DNA from: Myxococcales bacterium
GTDB taxonomy: Bacteria; Myxococcota_A; Polyangia; Haliangiales; Haliangiaceae
Length of the DNA stretch: 64,000 bases
Direction: 5' to 3'
NCBI GenBank assembly: GCA_016717005.1
Contig: JADJUF010000049.1
Coordinates: 310,001-374,000, forward strand
Position 1 is the first letter of the stretch; every line of letters starts with the position of its first letter. Both the position numbers and the translations under genes were made by a program. Positions 52,301 through 64,000 of the stretch are shown here, one piece after another. The notes below the pieces were generated by a model, which did no database searches, was not told the origin of the DNA, and saw nothing but the letters and a program-made list of their open reading frames with translations.

Positions 52301-53776
52301 ATGAGTCCCATCCGCTCGCCCGCGTTTCTGGCCGATCTAGTTCGCGAGCTCTGCCGCCTGCCGACCGAGACCGAGTCGGTCGAGTTCAAGCGGAACAACG
52401 ACGACCCGCAGGAGCTCGGCGAGTACATCTCGGCGCTCGCCAACGCGGCGGCGCTGGTCGGCAAGTCGAGCGCCTACCTGCTGTGGGGCGTCGACGACAA
52501 GACCCACGACATCGTCGGCACCACCGTCGCACCCAAGCAGCAGAAGAAGGGCGCCCAGGAGCTTGAGAGCTGGCTCCTCCAGCAGCTGACGCCGAAGATC
52601 GAGTTCGGCTTCTACGAAGTCGACGTCGATGGCAAGCGGGTCGTCGTGCTGGAGATCGAACGTGCGACCCGTCAGCCGGTGCAGTTCCACGGCGTCGAGT
52701 ACATCCGGGTCGGCTCGTACAAGCAGCCGTTGAAGAACTATCCGGAGAAGGAACGGGCGCTCTGGAGGATCTTCGACCAGACTCCATTCGAAGTCGGTGT
52801 CGCAACGGAGCACGTGACCGAGGAGGAGGTCGTGCACCTCCTGGACTATCCGGCGTACTTCGATCTGCTGGCGCGGCCACTGCCTACCGATCGGAGCAAG
52901 ATCATCGAGGCCCTCGCGGGTGACCGGCTCATCCGTCGGAGCGATGCCGGCGGATGGGACATCACGAACCTCGGGGCGATGTTGTTCGCGAAGCAGCTGG
53001 CCTGGTTCCACAAGCTCGAGCGCAAGGCGATCCGGGTCATCGTCTACCGGGGAACTGAAAAGACGAGCACGGAGCGTGAGCAGGGTGGGTCGAGGGGCTA
53101 CGCCAGTGGCTTCGAGGGACTCATTACCTACATCAACGGGCTGATCCCATCGAACGAGGTGGTCGAGCAGGCGCTTCGCAAAACCGTCCCGATGTACCCG
53201 CCGATCGCGGTCCGTGAGCTCGTGGCGAACGCGCTCATCCACCAGGACTTCTTCGTCAGCGGCGCCGGACCGACCGTCGAGATCTTCGCGGACCGGATGG
53301 AGATCACGAACCCCGGCGTACCGCTCGTCAAGGCCGACCGGTTTCTCGACCAACCTCCGCGATCTCGCAACGAGGACCTCGCGTCATTGATGCGCCGGAT
53401 GGGCATCTGCGAAGAGCGAGGCAGCGGCGTCGACAAGGTCGTGTTCCAGACCGAGTACTTCCAGCTGCCGGCGCCGTTGTTCGAGGTCCGCGGTGAGGCG
53501 ACCGTCGCCATCCTCTACGCCCATCGACCGTTGGACAAGATGAGTCGCGACGACCGCGTTCGTGCCTGCTACTTGCATGCGTGCCTGAAGTACGTCAGCA
53601 ACGAACAGGTCACCAACGCGTCCATCCGAAAGCGCTTCGGGATCGACGAAAAGAACAGCGCGAGCGCTTCCCGGCTCATCAAGGAGGCGGTCGAGGCTGG
53701 GGTTATCGTCGCGGTGGACCCGGCCGCCGGGCGGAAGTTCATGCGGTATGTGCCGAGCTGGGCGGTGGCCAGTTAG
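52301..53776 (+). CDS. AlbA_2 (Schlafen-type)/GHKL ATPase/winged-helix protein
   Basis: 491 residues from ATG 52301. It has an N-terminal AlbA_2-type domain (ETESVEFKRNND, ISALANAAALVGKSSAYLLWGVDD). Next is a GHKL-like ATPase segment (IAVRELVANALIHQDFFVSG, then DRMEITNPGVPL and ERGSGVDKVV) and a C-terminal winged helix (NEQVTNASIRKRFGIDEKNS, LIKEAVEAGVIVAV). Proteins of this build are labelled putative transcriptional regulators or RecG-like ATP-binding proteins, and relatives occur in mobile and defence contexts. Codon use is visibly less GC-rich than its neighbours and it splits tdh from kbl, so recent acquisition is likely. No integrase or transposase accompanies it. Confidence 0.85.
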   Translation: MSPIRSPAFLADLVRELCRLPTETESVEFKRNNDDPQELGEYISALANAAALVGKSSAYLLWGVDDKTHDIVGTTVAPKQQKKGAQELESWLLQQLTPKIEFGFYEVDVDGKRVVVLEIERATRQPVQFHGVEYIRVGSYKQPLKNYPEKERALWRIFDQTPFEVGVATEHVTEEEVVHLLDYPAYFDLLARPLPTDRSKIIEALAGDRLIRRSDAGGWDITNLGAMLFAKQLAWFHKLERKAIRVIVYRGTEKTSTEREQGGSRGYASGFEGLITYINGLIPSNEVVEQALRKTVPMYPPIAVRELVANALIHQDFFVSGAGPTVEIFADRMEITNPGVPLVKADRFLDQPPRSRNEDLASLMRRMGICEERGSGVDKVVFQTEYFQLPAPLFEVRGEATVAILYAHRPLDKMSRDDRVRACYLHACLKYVSNEQVTNASIRKRFGIDEKNSASASRLIKEAVEAGVIVAVDPAAGRKFMRYVPSWAVAS

Positions 53777-53915
53777 CTATTTGATCGACTGGCGCGCGCG
53801 CCGCGGCATTTTGCGATTTTTCCAAGCAATTACAATAACATGACCTATTTGATGGACATTTGATAGCGCGGCCGATCTCGCCGCGCCGCGCAGGCCGCGG
53901 CGTATAACCGCGGCC
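53777..53915. promoter_or_regulatory. AT-rich gap with repeated ATTTGAT words upstream of kbl
   Basis: CTATTTGAT occurs at 53777-53785 and again at 53845-53853, with ATTTGAT a third time at 53858-53864. A TTGCGA at 53811-53816 followed 17 bases later by AATAAC could serve as a weak promoter for kbl. The stretch 53807-53865 is far more AT-rich than anything nearby. It may be an operator array or a boundary of the inserted AlbA_2 gene. Confidence 0.4.
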
Positions 53916-55106
<1,191 letters not shown>

Positions 55107-55136
55107 GGCGGGGCGGCGCGGGCGCTCAGGTCAGCG

Positions 55137-55595
55137 TCAGAACTGGCCGCCGAGGCGCAGCAGCGTCGGCGCCGGGGCCCCGTCGTCGGTGTACGCCAGC
55201 AGCGCGGGATCGACGACCTGCGCGATCAGGCCGCCCACGGCCAGGCCGACGACCAGCGACCCGACGCAGCGCAGGAGGCCGCTGTCGTCGACGCAGACGC
55301 GGTGACCGATCACGCCGCCCACCGCCGGCAGCGCCAGCCGCAGGCCCAGGCTGCCGCCGGCCCGGTTCCACTCGCCCTGGGTGGCGTGGATGATCGGCCC
55401 GCCCAGCACGTACCCGGCCAGGCCGGCGTACGCCGCCAGCTCGCTGTCGCCGAACAGGCCCACGAGCAGGAGCGCGTCGCTGGTGCCGTCGATCGCGACG
55501 ATCCGTTCGCCGTACCAGCGCGGCTCGGCGGTCGCGGCCGGCGCCGCCGCCACGAGGCCCGCCGCGCACCCGATCGCGATCAGCCGCCCGCGCAT
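55137..55595 (-). CDS. Exported hypothetical protein
   Basis: 152 residues from ATG 55595. The signal peptide MRGRLIAIGCAAGLVAAAPAATAEP is likely cleaved after TAEP. It has several hydrophobic Gly/Ala/Leu stretches (ALLLVGLFGDSELAAYAGLAGYVLGGPI, LALPAVGGVIGH, CVGSLVVGLAVGGLIAQVV) and one Cys pair (HRVCVDDSGLLRCVG). This looks like an integral envelope protein of a type seen as unannotated in Myxococcota. It is convergent with kbl, with only 30 bp between stops. Confidence 0.65.
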   Translation of the reverse strand: MRGRLIAIGCAAGLVAAAPAATAEPRWYGERIVAIDGTSDALLLVGLFGDSELAAYAGLAGYVLGGPIIHATQGEWNRAGGSLGLRLALPAVGGVIGHRVCVDDSGLLRCVGSLVVGLAVGGLIAQVVDPALLAYTDDGAPAPTLLRLGGQF

Positions 55596-55636
55596 CTCGA
55601 GATCGTAGCGCCGCTGGGTCGTGCTAGTACACGACG

Positions 55637-55873
55637 GTGACCGCCGATCAGATCGCCGCCAAGATCCGCACCGCGCTACCTGACGCCGAGGTGCGCCTGG
55701 AAGATCTCACCGGCACCTCGGATCACTGGAAGGTCCAGGTCGTGTCGACGGCATTCTCCGGCAAGCCGCTGGTGCAGCGCCACCGCCTGATGAACGCCGC
55801 GCTGGCCGAGGAGCTGCGCGGCCCGATCCATGCGCTGACGATGGACCTGCTCGCGCCCGACGAGATGCGCTGA
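55637..55873 (+). CDS. BolA/IbaG-family protein
   Basis: 78 residues from GTG 55637. It has the full-length BolA fold: an N-terminal helix (IAAKIRTALPDAEVRLEDLTG), the SDHWKVQVVS strand and FSGKPLVQRHRLMNAALAEEL, where the RHR(L)...A(L) pattern marks the family. The conserved His, in the loop and helix, can help bind a [2Fe-2S] cluster with a monothiol glutaredoxin. It is divergent from the exported protein; a 170-bp gap separates it from the kinase downstream. Confidence 0.88.
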   Translation: MTADQIAAKIRTALPDAEVRLEDLTGTSDHWKVQVVSTAFSGKPLVQRHRLMNAALAEELRGPIHALTMDLLAPDEMR

Positions 55874-56043
55874 CCCGCGTCACCGGCCGACGGTGATCGG
55901 GGCCGTGCGCCGAGGGTGTGCGACGAGGTTGTGGGACCCTGTAGGCGTGAGACCGCGTCACAGATCCGCGGGAGCTTTTTGCGGATTTTCATCGCGCAAT
56001 CGCGACGACTGCGTGCCACCATCACGGCGCGACCAACCGCGTC

Positions 56044-58695
56044 ATGACGCAACCGCTCGACCCCTCGGCACCGCTCACCCAGGAGCAGTTCGGCCCGTAC
56101 GTCGTCTACGAACGACTCGGGGTAGGAGGGATGGCGACCGTCCACCGCGCCAAGCAGCGCGGCATCGAAGGGATCGAGCGCGTCGTCGCGCTCAAGCGGC
56201 TGCTGCCGCACCTGGCCGAGGACGCCACCTTCATCAAGTCGTTCGTGCGCGAGGCCAAGCTGGCGCTGATGCTCCAGCACGCCAACGTCGTCCAGCTGTT
56301 CGAGCTGGGCAAGGTCGGCGGCGTCTACTTCATCGCGATGGAGTACATCGACGGCCGCGACGTCCGCCGGATCCTGCGCCAGTCGCGCAAGGTCTCGGGG
56401 CCGCCGACGATCAACGTCACGCTGTCGCTCTTGATCCAGGCGTGCGAGGCGCTCGAGTACGCCCACACCAAGTGCGACGACGACGGCGAGCCGCTCGGGC
56501 TGGTCCACCGCGACGTGTCGCCGTCGAACCTGATGGTGACGCGCTCCGGCCACCTCAAGGTCATCGACTTCGGGATCGCCAAGGCCCAGTCGGCGCAGCT
56601 CCGCACCCAGACCGGTCGGGTCAAGGGCAAGCTCGCGTACATGGCGCCCGAGGCGATCGCGGGCAAGGAGCTCGACGCCCGCTCCGACCTGTTCTCGATG
56701 GGCGTCATCGCCCACGAGCTCCTGACCGCGCGACCGCTGTTCGCGTCGAAGAACGAGTACCAGACGCTGCTCAACGTGCAGCGCTCGGACGTGCTGCCGC
56801 CGTCGGCGTTCAACCAGGCGGTGCCGCCCGAGCTCGACGCGATCGTGCTGCGGGCGCTGGCCCGGGATCCCGATCACCGCTACTCGTCGGCGGCCGAGCT
56901 GCGCGACGACCTGCACGCGGTCCGCATCCGCTACCAGCTCTCGGCGACCAACCGCGAGGTCCAGGCCTGGTCCGACTGGGCGTTCGCGCTCGAGGCGCCC
57001 GAGGGCAACTTCAGCGGCGCGGCGGTCAGCGACTCGCTCGGCGGCGTGTCGCGCTCGCCGGCGTTGCGCACGCCCCCGCCGATGGCGATCCGGGCGGCGT
57101 CGCAGAGCGGCCACCCGCCGATGGTGGCCCGCGCGCGCACCGACGGCGGCCGCCCCAACCCCAACGAGGAGGAGGAGGCCGCGGACGTCGCCTGGGGCGG
57201 CGGCCAGGAGCACGACTCCAACCAGCCGGTCGCGCTCGACGACGTGCCCGACTACTCGCACGCGGGCGCGATGGGCGCCGGCATGGTCGCGGCCGAGGCC
57301 GATCCCGCCGACTCGGCGACCTTGATCGGCATGATGGCGCCGCAGGCCCAGGCCCGGCCCGCGACGTTCCCGCACGGCTCGAGCTCCGACGCGGTGCCCG
57401 CGCGCCGACCGACGTCGACCGGCGCCCCGGTCGCGGTGCCGCTCGACGCGAGCGACGCGACCGCGCCCAACCCGCGCTCGTCGAGCCCCGCGTTCGGCGC
57501 GGCGATCGTCGAGCAGCGCGCCGGCTCCGGCGTCAAGGTCGTGGTCGGCCTGCTGGCGGTGGCGGCGATCGCGGCCGGCGCGTACTTCGCGTTCGTCCGC
57601 CCCAGCGCCAAGGCGCCGGCCACGCCGACCGGCCCCGAGGTCACGGCGGTGCCGACCGGCACGCTCAAGTTCATCGTCGAGCCCGGCGACGCGCAGATCA
57701 AGATCGCCGGCCTCGAGCAGCACGCCGGCGCGCCCTGGACGATCCAGCTCGAGCCCGGCGTCGTCCAGGTGAAGATCAGCCGCGACGGGTTCGTGTCGTG
57801 GGAGACCTCGATCGAGCTGTCGTCGAGCGAGACCCAGACCATCCGCGCGGTGCTGGCGCCGGCGCCGGCCGGGCCCGAGGCCGACATGGCGATGCTGGTG
57901 CTCGACTCCGAGCCCCAGGGCCTGACCGTGCTGCTCGACGGCAAGGAGCTGCCCGACAAGACGCCGATCAAGATGGCGGTGTCGCCGGGCAACCACTCGG
58001 TCGCGCTGCGCCAGGCCGGCGAGGTCCTCTGGCGGCAGCGGTTCGAGGCCGAGGCCCGCACGCAGTACGAGTTCTCGCCGTCGATGAGCGAGGTCAAGCG
58101 CCGCGAGCGCGGTGAGCGCGAGGCGCGCGAGCTGGCCCAGGCCCAGATCCGCGAGGCCCGGCCGGTGCCGCCGCCCCGGCCCGAGGCGCCGACGCTCGGC
58201 GTCGCGGTGCCGCCGCCGCCCCCGACGACGACGCCGCCCGTCACGGGCGCCGCGAAGCCCCCGACCACCGGCTCGGCCAGCGCCGCCCTGGTCACGCCAC
58301 CACCGCCGGGCCCTGGCACCGCCGCGGTCGTCAAGGCGCCGGACATCGACGCCGGCGCGCGCGCGGTCGTCGCGCCCCCGGTGGCCGTGCCCGCGCCGCG
58401 CACCGGGCCGCCGAAGCTCGTGCCCCCCAACGCGGTCAAGCGCACGAGCGGCGACCTGCCGCGCATCACCACGATCACCCGCCCCGGCCAGGAGTCGACC
58501 GTGCCGAAGTCGGTGAGCGCCAAGATCTGCGTCGACGCGGGCGGCTCGGTCACGTCGGTCTCGGTCATCAAGCTGACCGGCGAGGTGGCCGACAAGCTGT
58601 CCTCGGCGATCAAGACCTGGCGGTTCACCTCCTACAAGGACGCGGGCCACGCGGTCCCGGTCTGCTTCGTCAACACGTTCGCCTTGTCGAAGTGA
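56044..58695 (+). CDS. Ser/Thr kinase with TM, two PEGA domains and TonB-like C-terminus
   Basis: 883 residues from ATG 56044. Kinase domain about residues 18-300: [18 protein letters not shown], catalytic loop HRDVSPSN (155-162; Ser in place of the usual Lys), DFGIAKA and LAYMAPE. A long Pro/Ala-rich region follows, then a TM at about 499-520, PEGA domains at about 538-608 and 617-690, a Pro/Thr-rich stretch, and a last 65 residues ([21 protein letters not shown], then [21 protein letters not shown]) like a TonB C-terminal domain. The kinase is cytoplasmic and the PEGA/TonB part periplasmic, which would let an envelope signal reach the kinase. Confidence 0.9.
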   Translation: MTQPLDPSAPLTQEQFGPYVVYERLGVGGMATVHRAKQRGIEGIERVVALKRLLPHLAEDATFIKSFVREAKLALMLQHANVVQLFELGKVGGVYFIAMEYIDGRDVRRILRQSRKVSGPPTINVTLSLLIQACEALEYAHTKCDDDGEPLGLVHRDVSPSNLMVTRSGHLKVIDFGIAKAQSAQLRTQTGRVKGKLAYMAPEAIAGKELDARSDLFSMGVIAHELLTARPLFASKNEYQTLLNVQRSDVLPPSAFNQAVPPELDAIVLRALARDPDHRYSSAAELRDDLHAVRIRYQLSATNREVQAWSDWAFALEAPEGNFSGAAVSDSLGGVSRSPALRTPPPMAIRAASQSGHPPMVARARTDGGRPNPNEEEEAADVAWGGGQEHDSNQPVALDDVPDYSHAGAMGAGMVAAEADPADSATLIGMMAPQAQARPATFPHGSSSDAVPARRPTSTGAPVAVPLDASDATAPNPRSSSPAFGAAIVEQRAGSGVKVVVGLLAVAAIAAGAYFAFVRPSAKAPATPTGPEVTAVPTGTLKFIVEPGDAQIKIAGLEQHAGAPWTIQLEPGVVQVKISRDGFVSWETSIELSSSETQTIRAVLAPAPAGPEADMAMLVLDSEPQGLTVLLDGKELPDKTPIKMAVSPGNHSVALRQAGEVLWRQRFEAEARTQYEFSPSMSEVKRRERGEREARELAQAQIREARPVPPPRPEAPTLGVAVPPPPPTTTPPVTGAAKPPTTGSASAALVTPPPPGPGTAAVVKAPDIDAGARAVVAPPVAVPAPRTGPPKLVPPNAVKRTSGDLPRITTITRPGQESTVPKSVSAKICVDAGGSVTSVSVIKLTGEVADKLSSAIKTWRFTSYKDAGHAVPVCFVNTFALSK

Positions 58696-58769
58696 TCGGC
58701 GGCGTGGCGCGGCGACCAGCTGCGTCGAGCGCCCGCCGCGCCGCGCCGGCCCGGGGTAGAGTCCCGGCC

Positions 58770-59153
58770 ATGAGACTCGTGTTCGTGCTCACGCTCGCAT
58801 CGCTCCTGGCCTGCACCAAGGCGGAGCCCAAGGCCAAGGCCAAGCCCCAGCCCGCGCCCGTCACCGCCGGCACGATCGCCGCCGACGGCTCGCGCGCGAT
58901 CCCGATCACCGTCAAGAAGGCCGGCTACGAACCCGACAGCATCCAGGCCAAGCCCAACGAGAAGCTGACGCTGGTCTTCACCCGGGTCGAGGACACCCAG
59001 TGCGGCGCCCAGGTCAAGGTCGCCGGCGGCGCGGTCCACGACCTGCCGATGAACCAGCCGGTCGAGATCGCCGTGACCGCGCCGGCCAGCGGCGAGGTCC
59101 AGTTCGCGTGCGGCATGGACATGATGTCCGGCCTGATCGTCGTCGGGTCCTGA
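58770..59153 (+). CDS. Cupredoxin-like lipoprotein
   Basis: 127 residues from ATG 58770. The signal MRLVFVLTLASLLACTKAEP has the lipobox Cys at 15. After a Lys/Pro linker there is a small beta-sandwich (ITVKKAGYEPDSIQAKPNEKLTLVFTRVEDTQCGAQV, VEIAVTAPASGEVQFACGMDMMSG). The Cys-Gly-Met-x-Met end and the upstream Cys resemble cupredoxin-like domains found with copper-handling proteins. Copper binding or transfer is plausible but unproven. It stands 74 bp after the kinase gene. Confidence 0.75.
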   Translation: MRLVFVLTLASLLACTKAEPKAKAKPQPAPVTAGTIAADGSRAIPITVKKAGYEPDSIQAKPNEKLTLVFTRVEDTQCGAQVKVAGGAVHDLPMNQPVEIAVTAPASGEVQFACGMDMMSGLIVVGS

Positions 59154-59613
<460 letters not shown>

Positions 59614-60279
59614 TCACGCGAACAGCGCGCGCTCGAGCACCGCGCTCAGCGCGGCCTTGGCCGCGGGCGCCGCGACCGACGGCGGCCCGTGCAGCCCGGC
59701 CAGCGCCGCGGCGCACTCGACCGCCGCGATGTAGAGCACCCACGCGGTCGCGGCCGGATCCGGCACCCGCGCCCGCGGCGTGATCGCGGCGATCAGCTCG
59801 GTCAGCCGCCCGCACGACAGCTCGTCGAACGCCCGGCGCTGGCGCGCCACCTCGGGATCGCGCAGCGCCATCTCGACGAACACCCGCTGCATCGCCGGGA
59901 ACTGGGCGACGTGATCGCACAGCACGTCGATGGCCGCGGCGATCGTGGCGGCGCGGGCCTTGCCGGTGAAGCGCTCCGGGGTGAGGCGCTCGAGGATCCG
60001 CTCGTAGCCCGCGGCGAGGTGACGGCGCGACACCTCGATGAACACCTGCCGCTTGTCGTCGAAGTAGCGGTAGAAGGTGCCGACCGAGACCCGGGCGCGC
60101 CGCGCGATGTCGGGGGTGCCGGTGGCGTCGTAGCCGTCGGACACGAACGCCTCGGACGCGGCGTCGATGAGCGCCTCGTAGGTGCGCCGCGCCCGCTCCT
60201 GCGTGAAGTGCGGCGCGCGCGGATCCGCCAGCACCGCGGCGGCGGCGCCGGTGGCAGGACGCGACGCGGCGCGGACCAT
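59614..60279 (-). CDS. TetR-family repressor
   Basis: 221 residues from ATG 60279. The helix-turn-helix is at about 27-75: RARRTYEALIDAASEAFVSDGYDATGTPDIARRARVSVGTFYRYFDDKRQVF, as in TetR proteins, followed by an all-helical ligand domain. It is divergent from the diiron gene at 60351, and the 71-bp gap holds repeated half-sites (60285-60337), so it very probably represses both itself and that gene until an unknown ligand binds. Confidence 0.9.
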   Translation of the reverse strand: MVRAASRPATGAAAAVLADPRAPHFTQERARRTYEALIDAASEAFVSDGYDATGTPDIARRARVSVGTFYRYFDDKRQVFIEVSRRHLAAGYERILERLTPERFTGKARAATIAAAIDVLCDHVAQFPAMQRVFVEMALRDPEVARQRRAFDELSCGRLTELIAAITPRARVPDPAATAWVLYIAAVECAAALAGLHGPPSVAAPAAKAALSAVLERALFA

Positions 60280-60284
60280 GGCCC

Positions 60285-60337
60285 CAGTTTCACCTTGACG
60301 GCGCGCCGCGCCAAGCCCAAACTGAAATTAGTTTCAC
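60285..60337. promoter_or_regulatory. Likely TetR operator
   Basis: AGTTTCAC occurs at 60286-60293 and 60330-60337. AAACTGAAATTAGTTT at 60319-60334 contains the inverted pair AAACT/AGTTT. The sites sit between the divergent regulator and diiron genes. GGAGGA at 60342-60347, three bases before ATG 60351, is an excellent ribosome site for the target. Confidence 0.65.
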
Positions 60338-60350
60338 ATTTGGAGGAACC

Positions 60351-61391
<1,041 letters not shown>

Positions 61392-61414
61392 TCGCGACGG
61401 CGTAGACTCGGGGC

Positions 61415-61759
61415 ATGCGCACGCTCGCCCTGCTCGCCGTCGCCACCTTCGCCTGCAAGGCGTCCTCCCCGTCGACGCCGCCGCGGGCGACCACGATCGA
61501 CGAGCGCCAGGCCTGCAGCGCCGACGCCGACTGCGCGGTGGTCGAGTTGACCTGCTGCGACGCCTGCAACGGCGGCACGGTGGCCGGCGTCCACCGCGAC
61601 TTCGCCGCCGACGTCCACCGCGAGTACACGAGCGCCTGCGCCGGCGCGACGTGCACCGAGCGCGGCTGCGTCGACCAGCCCGCGCCAGCGTGCGATCGCG
61701 GCATGTGCGTGGTCCGCACCGGCGATCAGGTCGTGGCCGAGCCGCTGCCGGCGCGGTGA
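61415..61759 (+). CDS. Small Cys-rich lipoprotein
   Basis: 114 residues from ATG 61415. The signal MRTLALLAVATFACKASS gives lipobox Cys14. The mature part has ten further Cys in the spacing seen in small secreted myxobacterial disulfide proteins (RQACSADADCAVVELTCCDACNGG, SACAGATCTERGCV, PACDRGMCVV). It is probably surface-anchored; the function is unknown. It begins 23 bp after the diiron gene and may share its transcript. Confidence 0.72.
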   Translation: MRTLALLAVATFACKASSPSTPPRATTIDERQACSADADCAVVELTCCDACNGGTVAGVHRDFAADVHREYTSACAGATCTERGCVDQPAPACDRGMCVVRTGDQVVAEPLPAR

Positions 61760-61786
61760 GGCGCGTGGTGGCGCGTCGCCGGTCGC

Positions 61787-61894
61787 CGGTCGCCTGTCGC
61801 CGGTCGCCTTTCACCGGTCGCCTTTCACCGGTCGCCTTTCACCGGTCGCCTTTCACCGGTCGCCTTTCGCCGGTCGCCTTTCACCGGTCGCCGC
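61787..61894. repeat. 14-bp tandem repeat array (seven units plus partial)
   Basis: CGGTCGCCTTTCAC repeats head to tail from 61801 to 61884 (six units, the fifth ending TTTCGC), preceded by a variant (CGGTCGCCTGTCGC, 61787-61800) and followed by a partial unit. It fills the gap between convergent gene ends. Being 14 bp without spacers, it is not a CRISPR array. Confidence 0.85.
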
Positions 61895-61910
61895 CTGACC
61901 GCGCGCGACC

Positions 61911-63307
<1,397 letters not shown>

Positions 63308-63311
<4 letters not shown>

Positions 63312-64000
63312 GGCCCGCCGCCCAGCGCCGGCAGGCGCACGGTCGCGGTGGTGCCGGCGCCCGGGGTCGACGCGAACGCCAACGAGCCGCCGTGATCCTC
63401 GACGATCCGGCGGCAGATGCCGACGCCCAGGCCCGAGCCGCGGTCGCCGCGGGTGGTGAAGAACGGCTCGCCCAGGCGCGCGACCACCTCGGGCGCCATG
63501 CCGACGCCGTCGTCGCGCACGGTGATCGCGGCGGCGCCGTCGACGGTCGTCGCCACGACCACCTCGATCGCGGCCCCGATCGCGCTGGCCAGCGCGGCGT
63601 TGTGGACCAGGTTGATGACCACCTGCGCCAGCTTGCCCCGGTGCGCGAGGATCAGCGGGTGATCGCCGACCGTGCGCACGATCTGGCGGCGGCGGACGTC
63701 GGGATCGTGGCGCAGGAGCGCGAGCGCGTCGTCGACGATCGCGACCGCGTCGACCGGCTCGCGCGCGGGCGCGTGATCGTGGCCGGCGGTGAAGTCGCGG
63801 ATCGCGTCGACCATCGCCAGCAGGCGCCGCTGGGCGCCGACGATGACGTCGGCCAGCTCGGCCAGCTCGGGATCGCTCGCGACCCGGGCCTTGAGCGCCT
63901 CGGCGTAGCCGACCAGCGCGAGCTGCTGGCCCAGCTCGTGGGCGATCCCGGTCACGACCCGCCCGACCGCGGCCAGCTGCTCGGCCACGACCAGGCGCTC
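63308..64000 (-). CDS. Histidine kinase, C-terminal part (partial)
   Basis: Extends past the right edge of the window. The visible 230 residues contain HisKA with the acceptor in TGIAHELGQQLALVGYAEAL and a HATPase domain: VVINLVHNAALASA, DDGVGMAPEV, and a G-rich lid RGDRGSGLGVGICRRIV. The HELGQQL box departs from the usual HExxNPL. It overlaps the regulator at 61911-63311 by GTGA, so it is the cognate kinase. Its sensor part is not visible. Confidence 0.85.

Noticed and set aside
61787..61894. Possible CRISPR array
   Set aside because: Units are 14 bp head to tail with no spacers, and no cas gene is present.

Overview
The window is very GC-rich DNA with dense coding, many GTG starts, 4-bp stop/start overlaps, and a heavy load of eukaryotic-like Ser/Thr kinases (four), histidine kinases (five) and Cys-rich or repeat-rich lipoproteins. 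This profile points to a myxobacterium-like member of the Myxococcota, probably near Haliangium/Kofleriaceae. That placement is inference from gene content; no rRNA or tRNA gene was recognised.

Layout. 1-5661: the end of a response regulator and its membrane histidine kinase, a lipoprotein with a degenerate Cu/Zn-superoxide-dismutase fold, a tiny Cys-containing membrane protein and a Ser/Thr kinase. 5941-7230: a small conserved gene followed by about 0.9 kb of hairpins and decayed direct repeats. 7231-11000: two overlapping sensor kinases, one of which lacks an ATPase domain. 11133-14016: larC-larB-aat, each overlapping the next by 4 bp. 14254-20091: an acetoin-utilisation/HDAC-type deacetylase, an OPT transporter, a lipoprotein and MgtE. 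20325-23574: a frameshifted ABC-F ATPase and small proteins. 23670-32263: a minus-strand set of a Ser/Thr kinase fused to an nSTAND NTPase, a TPR/PEGA protein and a 1,403-residue Cys-rich repeat lipoprotein. 32436-45994: a Baeyer-Villiger monooxygenase, a seven-bladed PLL-like lectin, an M14 carboxypeptidase (frameshifted), ApaH, another kinase, a second ABC-F protein and a PAS histidine kinase. 45991-51252: a frameshifted PHP-domain lipoprotein, a quinone oxidoreductase and a ferritin-like protein. 51298-55106: threonine catabolism (tdh, kbl), interrupted by a lower-GC AlbA_2/GHKL gene. 55137-64000: BolA, a kinase with PEGA and TonB-like domains, a cupredoxin-like lipoprotein, a TetR/diiron pair and an NtrC-type regulator with a degenerate receiver beside its kinase.

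The most unusual non-coding pattern is that several gene ends are followed by one or more decayed tandem copies of the gene's own 3' end, stop codon included (near 14104, 23257, 33901, 39746, 59160), with simpler tandem arrays at 6286 and 61787. The clearest case is the apaH/kinase junction, where both convergent stop codons are present three times.

Three otherwise intact genes (ABC-F at 20325, M14 peptidase at 35227, PHP lipoprotein at 45991) each carry one frameshift in a short GC run. A long poly-G block sits at about 59256-59512. Together these suggest that some local sequence errors are present, so those disruptions should not be read as biology without read-level support.
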